Source: Clavaria fumosa (Eukaryota; Basidiomycota; Agaricomycetes; Agaricales; Clavariaceae). From it: a stretch of 64,000 nt of DNA. This document shows positions 53,595-61,002 of this stretch, piece by piece (position 1 is the stretch's first letter; each line of letters begins with the position of its first letter). Location: contig OX637796.1 of NCBI GenBank assembly GCA_951802425.1, positions 992,001 through 1,056,000 on the forward strand, written 5' to 3'. The position numbers and the translations under genes were made by a program. The notes beneath the pieces were generated by a model, which did no database searches, was not told the DNA's origin, and worked only from the letters and a program-made list of their open reading frames with translations.

Positions 53595-56500
53595 TTAAGC
53601 TTCACCGGAGATTTTCGAGGATGAACCACGGGCCTTCCTCCTCTTAGCAGTCATCCAGACGAACTCTGGATGGGTGTCATGAAAGTGTCTGATTGCCTCT
53701 TCCGCGTGTCCCAATTCCTTCTCTGGTTTCCACATGTCTTCGTTTGGTCCATATCCTTCCCATCCGACTAGGTACTGTTTCTGACTTCGCCATAGCCGTC
53801 CATCTTTGATTTCACCAATCTCGTATTCCTCCTCTCCCTCCACTTCCACTGGTGGTGGTGGGGGTTCTACTCGTCCTGGAATCATTGATTCTTCGTATGG
53901 ATATAGCAGGGAGATGTGGAACACTGGGTGGACCCGAATCGAGGCTGGTAGTTCCAACTTGTAGTTGATGTCAGAGAGAACTTCAATGACCTCAAATGGT
54001 CCTAGTCGTCGATCGGCCAGTGTCTTGCTGGGGGCTGTGGTGGTGATATTTCTGGCATCTAACCACACCTTCTGTCCTAGTTTAAATGGTGATTCTTTCT
54101 GACGGTCCTTGTCGTAGTACCGCGCCATTTGTTCCTGAGACAGCTTCATAGCTGCTCTCAGTTCGTCCTGTACCTGATGGAGATGGCTGACTACTTCCTC
54201 CGCCTTGGGCACTCCTGTATCCTTTCCTGTGTCAAATGTCATCCTTGGATGATATCCCCTCGCAGCATAGAAGGGAGATTGCTTAGTGGTGGTGCTAACG
54301 TTGTTGTTGTAGGCGAATTCTGCCATTGGCAGGTAGTGGCTCCAGTCATTCTGTCGATAGCGACAGAAGAGTCGTAAGTATTGTTTTAAGGTCTGATTGA
54401 TTCGCTCGGTCTGTCCATCTGTCTGTGGGTGGTATGCAGTGGAATAGGCCCCCTGTATGCCTAATTTCTTGAACACTCCTCTCATCAGCTTGGATGTGAA
54501 TTGTGTTCCTCGGTCTGAGATCATCTTCTCTGGGACTCCATGCAGCTTCCAGACATGTTGTAAATACAAGTCAATGGTCTCTTCTGTGTCAATGTCTGAC
54601 TTGACTGGAATGAAATGTGCTTCCTTGGTTAGATGGTCTGCTACCACCCAAATTCCATCGTATCCTGCCGACTTAGGTAATTCCACGATGAAGTCATTGG
54701 TGGCCACCTGCCAAGGTCGTTCTGCTGGTGGAATGGGTCGAAGTTCCCCTCTGGGCTTCTGCGCCCAGTTCTTCTTCCGATTGCAGGTGTCGCAGGTCTC
54801 TACGTAATGCTTGATGTACCTGGTCATCCCTGGCCACCAGTAGTTCCGGGAAATAAGTTCCATTGTCTTGTAGACCCCTGGATGGCCTACTTCTAGTGAG
54901 TCGTGGTGCAGTTTAACCAGATCTCTTCGTATCCCTGGGTTGTCTGGTACGCATACCTTCCCCTGGAAGAGTAGCAGTCCATCTTCCAGGTTCCAATCTT
55001 CCAGTCCCTTTCGCAGTTGCCTTGGTCCCATCTTCAGGAGTTTCATTGCTTCCATCACCTCCGGGTCGTATTCTACTTCCTTCCTAATTCGTTTCCGAAT
55101 AGGGTGATCCTGGAGGCTTGAAGCATGTCCTCTCTTCATGGCACAGATCCTAATCCTTTCTGGTTGTAGCACCTCTGGGGAGTTCAGCTGTAGGACCTGC
55201 CATCCTTGGTTGTCTGGGGTTTCTGGCTTATGGTCGGGCCTCCGTGATAGTTTGTCTGGCTTCCCTCCCAGTCGTCCAGGTCGATGTTTGATTTCGTAGT
55301 CAAATCGTGTCAGGAATAAACCCCACCTCGCCTGTCTCCGGGTGAGTGTCTGTGCTCCCCCAAAGTATTGCAAGTTTTGATGGTCAGATAGAATGGTTAC
55401 CCTGTGTCGTGCCCCTTCCAAGTAATGTCGCCACTGCTTAAGAGCCAGAATGATAGCCAGTAGCTCCTTGTCGTAAATCTGGTAGTTTCTTTCAGCGGCA
55501 TTCATTGCTTTTGACATGAAGGCTATCGGGTGCACATTCCCATCCTCTCCCTTCTGTGACAATACTGCTCCGACTGCAAAGTCTGAGGCATCACACTCCA
55601 CTACATAGGGCTCCTCCGGATTTGGGATGATCAAGACAGGGGCGTCCTTGAACTTATCCTTGTACTGTCTGAATGCTTGTCTTTGTTCCTCTCCCCATTC
55701 AAAGACCTTTCCTTTCTTCAATAGACTAGTCAAAGGTCTGACCTGTTCAGAGTACCCTTTGATAAACCTTCGGTAGAAATTGCCGAACCCCAGGACTTCC
55801 TGTATCCCCTTCACAGTTGTTGGTTCTGGCCAGTCCATGATCGCCTGTACCTTTGCTGGATCCATTCTGATTTGATTGTGTGAAATCAAAAACCCTAAGT
55901 ATTCCGTCTCTCCACGGAAGAACTTGCACTTTTCTGGTTTACAGAATAGGTCATTCTCCTGTAGTCGTCGAAGCACCTCCAGGACTGTCGTTACATGCTC
56001 CTCTCTTGTCTCTGAGAATATCAGGATGTCGTCCAGGTATACCACCACGTTGGCCATATCTTTGAATATGTCGTGCATCATCCACTGGAAGGTTGCCGGG
56101 GCATTACACAGTCCGAACCCCATAACCTCCGGTTCATACAATCCTTCCTCAGTCACGAAGGCAGCCTTGTACTGGTCTCCATTCCTTACTCGGACATTAT
56201 TGTATCCCCACCGTAAATCCAAGGCCGTGAAGTAATAGGCCAAGGCCAGCTTGTCAAGTAAGGTCTGAGTCAAGGGTAGTGGGAATCGATCCTTGATGGT
56301 AATTGCATTCAGCTTCCTATAATCAACCACTAACCTCAGGCTACCATCCTTTTTCTTGATGAAGAACACTGGTGAGGCTGCTGGTGACCCTGGTCCTTCT
56401 GACTTCCTGATGTACCCTTTGGCTAGGTTCTCGTCCAAGTACTCCATCAAGGCTTCTCTTTCTCTCGGGGACATAGCGTACTTCTTGGAGTTAGGTAAGG

Positions 56501-57419
56501 GCGCTCCTTCCTCCAAGTTTATTGCGTGGTCCCATGGTTTCCTCTCGGGAAGTCGTTCTGATGCCTTCTGTTCGAACACCTTCTTGTACCTTCGAAACTC
56601 CTTGGGTACCATTTCTTCGAATGTCCGTACCTTCTCTTGTCGAAGTACCTGCTCTGCTATTTGCTGTGACTTGGTAAATCCTGCGGCAATTTGCATGATC
56701 CTTTCTGTATCCGTAACCTCGAACACTTGGTCTCCCTCTTCGGGTTGGTCATCTTCATTGGGTTCTTCTTCTTCTCCCTCTAGACATTCAGTGGTGTCTT
56801 CGAATTCCTTCATCAACCTCTGAAAGGTATCCTTTGCATTTATTCCTCCAAAGCTCATTGTCACTGGGGTATAGCGCCTCCCTTTCTCTTTCGTGCAGCT
56901 CACCGGGCACTTGGAGAATGTGAACTTCCCTGTCCTCCAATCTATGGTTGGGTTGTGTTTCCTCAACCAGTCGATTCCTATGATGACGTCTTCGACCCCT
57001 ATGTCTGCTATCAATAGGTTCTCCTTTGATTCATGCCCCTGTGCCTTCAGGGTCGCCTTCACTTGATGGGTGATCTTCCCGATCTGGTTAGGGGTCCCAT
57101 CAATATTGGTCAGGGAAATTGCCTTTCTGAGGTGCTGTCGCCTGAATCGCTTGGCCAGTCTTGGGGATATGAACAGACTTGAGGCCCCACTGTCCACCAG
57201 TGCCCTTACCTTAGTATTTATTCTTTCAGTCTCCAGCATGATGTCAAGATAAATATGGTCATCATTTGGGACTGATCGAATAAATACAGGTGCAGACTCT
57301 GGGGTACTATAGGTCGAAGAGTTTGTGGGCTCTCTCTTCAACCTTCCTGAAAATCCTCTTCTTTCTTGGTTTCTTCGTTTGCTGTTCCTCGGATTTGCAT
57401 TCTCTGTCGTTGAGGACAC
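53595..57419 (-). CDS. Element G Pol (1274 aa): protease, RT, RNase H, integrase, chromodomain
   Basis: Intact. Protease ALVDSGASSLFISPRLA at residue ~76. Reverse transcriptase: FIKKKDGSLRLVVDYRKLN, VMGFGLCNAPATFQWM, catalytic YLDDILIFSETREEH. RNase H: VECDASDFAVGAVLSQ, YQIYDKELLAIILALKQWR. Integrase zinc finger HHDSLEVGHPGVYKTMELIS to CDTCNRKK, then TNDFIVELPKSAGYDGIWVV, KMISDRGTQFTSKLM and [18 protein letters not shown]-terminal chromodomain YLVGWEGYGPNEDMWKPEKE. Frame is -1 relative to gag and overlaps it by 82 bases; the frame opens with GTG right after a stop and has no ATG for 60 codons, so Pol must be made by recoding. Ends 12 bases from the LTR. Confidence 0.95.
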   Translation of the reverse strand: MSSTTENANPRNSKRRNQERRGFSGRLKREPTNSSTYSTPESAPVFIRSVPNDDHIYLDIMLETERINTKVRALVDSGASSLFISPRLAKRFRRQHLRKAISLTNIDGTPNQIGKITHQVKATLKAQGHESKENLLIADIGVEDVIIGIDWLRKHNPTIDWRTGKFTFSKCPVSCTKEKGRRYTPVTMSFGGINAKDTFQRLMKEFEDTTECLEGEEEEPNEDDQPEEGDQVFEVTDTERIMQIAAGFTKSQQIAEQVLRQEKVRTFEEMVPKEFRRYKKVFEQKASERLPERKPWDHAINLEEGAPLPNSKKYAMSPREREALMEYLDENLAKGYIRKSEGPGSPAASPVFFIKKKDGSLRLVVDYRKLNAITIKDRFPLPLTQTLLDKLALAYYFTALDLRWGYNNVRVRNGDQYKAAFVTEEGLYEPEVMGFGLCNAPATFQWMMHDIFKDMANVVVYLDDILIFSETREEHVTTVLEVLRRLQENDLFCKPEKCKFFRGETEYLGFLISHNQIRMDPAKVQAIMDWPEPTTVKGIQEVLGFGNFYRRFIKGYSEQVRPLTSLLKKGKVFEWGEEQRQAFRQYKDKFKDAPVLIIPNPEEPYVVECDASDFAVGAVLSQKGEDGNVHPIAFMSKAMNAAERNYQIYDKELLAIILALKQWRHYLEGARHRVTILSDHQNLQYFGGAQTLTRRQARWGLFLTRFDYEIKHRPGRLGGKPDKLSRRPDHKPETPDNQGWQVLQLNSPEVLQPERIRICAMKRGHASSLQDHPIRKRIRKEVEYDPEVMEAMKLLKMGPRQLRKGLEDWNLEDGLLLFQGKVCVPDNPGIRRDLVKLHHDSLEVGHPGVYKTMELISRNYWWPGMTRYIKHYVETCDTCNRKKNWAQKPRGELRPIPPAERPWQVATNDFIVELPKSAGYDGIWVVADHLTKEAHFIPVKSDIDTEETIDLYLQHVWKLHGVPEKMISDRGTQFTSKLMRGVFKKLGIQGAYSTAYHPQTDGQTERINQTLKQYLRLFCRYRQNDWSHYLPMAEFAYNNNVSTTTKQSPFYAARGYHPRMTFDTGKDTGVPKAEEVVSHLHQVQDELRAAMKLSQEQMARYYDKDRQKESPFKLGQKVWLDARNITTTAPSKTLADRRLGPFEVIEVLSDINYKLELPASIRVHPVFHISLLYPYEESMIPGRVEPPPPPVEVEGEEEYEIGEIKDGRLWRSQKQYLVGWEGYGPNEDMWKPEKELGHAEEAIRHFHDTHPEFVWMTAKRRKARGSSSKISGEA

Positions 57420-58723
57420 TCACGAGCAAGGTGTCCTTTCTGGTCGCAAATAAAACATGTTCCTTCTTTGAGTCGTCTCATCCGTTCTGCTGGGGCGAGT
57501 CTCGAGGCTTTGATCGCTACTCTGTTCATGTCTCCCCTAGTTGTTTCTCCTTTGAAGGGTTGTCTGGGCACCTTCCAGACTGGTCCCCTTTCTCTGATTC
57601 TTGTTAGGATACTCTGTTCATATTGAATGGCCACTCCAAGCAGTCCGGATACCGTCTCTGGTCTCTCGACATGCACCAGGAGATCTTTGATTGCTGGTTT
57701 CAATCCGTGGTAGAACATCTCTCCTAAGGCGATTTCATTGTATCCACTCGGTACTGACCATCTGGTGAACATGGCGTGGTACTCGGATACTGTCTTCTCC
57801 TGTCTGAGTTCCCTGAGTTTTGTCCTGGCCATCTGTGGTTCATTGATGGGACCCCAGAGTTTGGCAGCTTCCTCGAGGAGTGCGTTCCAATCGCTGAGAA
57901 AGGGATGTGGCTGCGGGGTCCCTATTGTTGTCAATAATCCATAGGCCCAAGTCTTCACTACAGGTCCTTCAAACCATCGCAGGAACTGTAGGCACCTCGC
58001 TTCGTCTTGACCGGCTCCAAAATAGAATGGGTATGCTGCGAAATATAGGTATGCCTGCACCACGAATGGTCCCCAGTTCTCTCGCTCTCCATCAAATGGG
58101 ACAGGGGGTGTTGGCTTTGGTGGTTTAGGTATTCCTATCCTCTCTGGCATTCCGATCATTCCTGGGTATCCTCCTCCTGGTGGGCCTCTTCCTGGTGGGC
58201 CTCCTCCTGGTGGGCCTCCTCCTGGTGGGCCTCCTCCTGGTGGGCCCCCACTTGGTGGTTCCCCTCCTGGCGGTCTCCTCCCGAATGGTTCACTCCCAGA
58301 AGGGTCCCTCCCTGGTGGGCCTCCACCTGGTGGTTTGCTTCCGGTCCCTCTTGGCAAGGTGAAGGGGTTAAACTCTGCTGCAGGTGCGGTGCTTTCCTTC
58401 ACTCCTTCGAAGGGATCTGTTAACATGGTGACCCTTCCTTTGCCCTTTGGTGCTGGTGTTGGTGTTGTCGGTTCCTGCTTGGGTATAAAGTATTCTTGTT
58501 CTGCACTCACGGAGGTCTCCACCTCTGGTAGTCCCATCTTTGCCCTGTATTTGGCTTCTTCTTCCCTGTGTGCGGCCATTTCGGCCTCGAACTCCCTTTC
58601 TCTTCTAAAGATGTCTTCTTCCAATCCTGATGCCAGGACTGAAGTCTGTCTTTCTGCTGTATAGGCCGTGGCAATCTTTGCCCCTCCCTTGCTCCCTGGA
58701 ATATCTTCTTTAACGGAGCTCAT
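57338..58723 (-). CDS. Element G Gag (461 aa)
   Basis: ATG 58723 overlaps the stop of the leader frame by 14 bases. Features: N-terminal EREFEAEMAAHREEEAKYRA helix; a Gly/Pro repeat (GGPPGGGPPGG type, DNA 58165-58330); gag domain (ENWGPFVVQAYLYFAAYPFY, FLRWFEGPVVKTWAYGLL, TVSEYHAMFTRWSVPSGYNE); CCHC knuckle CFICDQKGHLAREC near the C-terminus. Structural protein; intact. Confidence 0.93.
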   Translation of the reverse strand: MSSVKEDIPGSKGGAKIATAYTAERQTSVLASGLEEDIFRREREFEAEMAAHREEEAKYRAKMGLPEVETSVSAEQEYFIPKQEPTTPTPAPKGKGRVTMLTDPFEGVKESTAPAAEFNPFTLPRGTGSKPPGGGPPGRDPSGSEPFGRRPPGGEPPSGGPPGGGPPGGGPPGGGPPGRGPPGGGYPGMIGMPERIGIPKPPKPTPPVPFDGERENWGPFVVQAYLYFAAYPFYFGAGQDEARCLQFLRWFEGPVVKTWAYGLLTTIGTPQPHPFLSDWNALLEEAAKLWGPINEPQMARTKLRELRQEKTVSEYHAMFTRWSVPSGYNEIALGEMFYHGLKPAIKDLLVHVERPETVSGLLGVAIQYEQSILTRIRERGPVWKVPRQPFKGETTRGDMNRVAIKASRLAPAERMRRLKEGTCFICDQKGHLARECPQRQRMQIRGTANEETKKEEDFQEG

Positions 58724-59585
58724 CGGTATGACTTCTTCTTTCGTGTGGGTTCCTGCAAATGATCTCTATGATCCTTCCTTCCGGGTTACGCTCGATCTGT
58801 ACTTCTGCTCTGAGTGCGTCAAGCCAGGTGATTGGGTACCCTAGGTTGGCGTAGTCTCGGTGTTTAAACTCGAGTGCGGGTACAAATGAGATGACTGGAT
58901 TTCTTTCTCGCTCTGCTATTCCTTCCTGGGCAGCGTATAATACTTGCAGGTTCCGATGTGCGGTTCTCCTCTGAATGCTTCTGGGGGGTATTACTCTCCC
59001 TAAGGGTCGTGTCCACAATACTGCGGCATCCAAGACTCGTCCCACTATGTTCTGTTCCAAATTGGTAACAGAGATATCTGAATCGTCTGGGTCAACGTGT
59101 CTTCTTCTTCTTCGAGGTAGTCTCTCTCGTCTTTCTTCAGAGGTGTCTGTGGTCTCCCAATCCGGTTCTCTCTCTCGCTCTAGGCTTACTGAAGAGCTTC
59201 GATCTTGTGTCGGGCTTGTGACAGCAAAACCCCTTTGGTGTGCAAGGGTAGAGCGAAGGGTCTGTTCAGTTTCTAATGCTAGTCGATAGTCCTGGCGGAC
59301 TTGTCTCTCGATATGCAGGGAATACTCCTGCAGTAATCGAAGTGTCTGGTAATAAGTCTGGGGATTGGTTCGGAGTAGTCGGTCCTTTATCCAAGTCCTT
59401 GTATACCTTTGGTAATACTCGAACCGATAGAGGTTCTGCTCAATCGATGGGTGGCTGGTGAAACTCTCAGGAGGGATGACTTGCGACCTTAAAGGTGGGA
59501 AGACGAATCCTTCCAGTGCAAAGTTCTCAGCAGCGACGTTTGCTGTCAGACTTAGTTGAGGTCTCTCAAGTAAGTGTATAGACAA
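58710..59585 (-). CDS. Element G leader ORF (~291 codons, no ATG), spanning LTR, priming site and gag start
   Basis: An uninterrupted frame from just after the inferred transcript start (59598) through R-U5, the priming site and the leader, ending at TAA overlapping the gag ATG. It contains no in-frame ATG; it could start at TTG 59585. The translation looks protein-like: YRFEYYQRYTRTWIKDRLLR, YYQTLRLLQEYSLHIERQVR, an acidic/basic stretch (ERREREPDW, RRRRRHVDPDD), then HRNLQVLYAAQEGIAERER. Only one ATG in any frame occurs in the 875-base leader (59027-59029). Either a non-AUG-initiated protein or a leader selected to be free of ATG; no known family. Confidence 0.5.
   Translation of the reverse strand: MSIHLLERPQLSLTANVAAENFALEGFVFPPLRSQVIPPESFTSHPSIEQNLYRFEYYQRYTRTWIKDRLLRTNPQTYYQTLRLLQEYSLHIERQVRQDYRLALETEQTLRSTLAHQRGFAVTSPTQDRSSSVSLEREREPDWETTDTSEERRERLPRRRRRHVDPDDSDISVTNLEQNIVGRVLDAAVLWTRPLGRVIPPRSIQRRTAHRNLQVLYAAQEGIAERERNPVISFVPALEFKHRDYANLGYPITWLDALRAEVQIERNPEGRIIEIICRNPHERRSHTDELR
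59195..59206 (-). promoter_or_regulatory. Element G self-priming site
   Basis: On the element strand AAGATCGAAGCT, one base inside the 5' LTR. Its complement AGCTTCGATCTT lies in the LTR (complement of 59587-59598), about 34 bases past TATATAAG, at the expected RNA start. Same one-base spacing as in B and D. Confidence 0.75.
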
Positions 59586-61002
59586 AAAGATCGAAGCTAG
59601 GGTACATGTGGGTTGGTCTCAGGTCTTATATACTCTAGCTATGGGCTGTACGTGATGTATGAGTCATTGATTAAATATCGGAATCTGATAGATGATCAGG
59701 AAAGCTGCGCGCTTGCACTGGAATGATGAGTCCGAGCAGTGTCGATCTTTGTTGGGATCTTTGTGATGATGATGTCATCCGCGATCAGATAGGGTCCCCG
59801 CTTCGATGCATTACATCATGTCGGCTGCATCTGATCTTGTTGGGGATATGATCGGAGGGTCAACTTGATCTGTGATCGAGCTGTTCTGAGTCATGATCAC
59901 TTGATCGATCGGTGTGATGCAGTGATCGAGTGAAACTGATCTTTGATCAGAGATCTTCTTAGGGGTGATCGTGTCTGGTGGATAGGGGTCTGCCCAATCG
60001 GGGTCGAGATCAGTCTGTGGCGGTTATTGGATAAAAGGACGGTCTTCCTCCTTTCGCCGTCCCTTCAGAGTCTGCCTGCTATGTGCTTCCAAGGCCACCA
60101 CCTTGTCGAGTTCTTCCACAGCTCCTCCCTCTTCGCTCCTCGTACTGGAATCAAGCTCTCTTGCGATACCTTCCACTGGTGGGTTCAACTCGTCCCTGCC
60201 GATGCGGACCTCTACTGGGTCCTCGACCGATGCTTCGCCTGTGGGGATCCCTCCCACCTTGTCAAGGATTGCTCCTTGACCCAAGGTCCTTACCGACGTA
60301 TCTGTGACCTTCTCGAGGACCCTCATGGTGAGTTAGCCGAGCTGCTTCTCTCTGTCTCCAGTAAGTCTGATTCTTTATAGATTGGGACTGGGCTCCTCCC
60401 CGTCCTCCCTCGCCAACTGTTTGGGCCACCACCCCTTGGGGTGACCAAGGTACTTGGTACCAAGGTGGGCAGGATTGGGCTGAGATTGGTTCTGGTCCTG
60501 TACATCCGGCTTACCGTCCCCAGGTCCAGATCCCCAACCTCTGGATACCCCATTGGTGGCGCCTCCTCCGTCGCCCTCCCTTCCTACCGTTGACCTCCCC
60601 CCCGCCTATTCCCCCCTCCCGTCTCCTACTCTGGACAACGGAGGTTCTCTCGGCGCTGTGCGAGATCTGCGAGAGGCTGCCCTGGAGGCGGGAATCTGGG
60701 ATGGTCAGTTTGCCTCCCATCCCTTGAGGGTAGCTCTCGGGTTTGTGGGTGAGTCTGACTTCTCAGACTCTTCAGATGAGTCATGGGAAGAGGAGTCTTG
60801 GGGGTCTGAGTACGGCACCTCAGGCTCCTCCCTTGATGAAGAGGGGTCTTGGCTTTCTTTCGTGTAGATAAGTATTGTACTTATCTTGCGATAAAATATA
60901 TAGTTGGGGTTTAGCCCCTTGTTCGCCTGATTTGCATGGTGTTCCTTAAGTTAAAGGATTGAAATTTGCTGGCCTGGTAGTACGGACGACGCTTTCATGA
61001 CA
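59208..61002 (-). repeat. Element G 5' LTR
   Basis: 1795 bp. On the minus strand: U3 with GATC-dense segment, TATATAAG near 59630, inferred RNA start near 59598, R-U5 to 59208. TSD GCGAC at 61003-61007. Confidence 0.95.
60030..60867 (+). other. Plus-strand coding-like region inside the LTR of G (also 52610-53447)
   Basis: Antisense to the element. First segment contains a CCHC knuckle, CFACGDPSHLVKDC (about 60235-60275), with YWVLDR before it and RRICDLLEDPH after it. A GTGAGT donor follows, and 53 bases on, TTTATAG joins WDWAPPRPPSPTVWATTPWG in phase. A further open frame (SLPTVDLPPAYSPLPSP, then SDFSDSSDESWEEESWGSEY) ends at TAG 60865. The second splice needed to join it is not resolved. 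Both LTR copies are identical here. Could be an LTR-borne gene or a captured fragment. Confidence 0.4.

Larger units (their letters stand above)
51788..61002 (-). mobile_element. Ty3/gypsy element G, full length and apparently intact
   Basis: 1795-bp LTRs at 51788-53582 (3') and 59208-61002 (5'), TGTCGGG...TGACA on the plus strand, with target duplications GCGAC at 51783-51787 and 61003-61007. I saw one difference between the LTRs (T 52714 versus C 60134, at a CpG). Order on the minus strand: LTR, self-priming site, an ATG-less leader frame, gag, pol with chromodomain, 12 bases, LTR. Gag and pol have no stops or frameshifts, so this is the youngest and possibly active element here. Confidence 0.96.
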
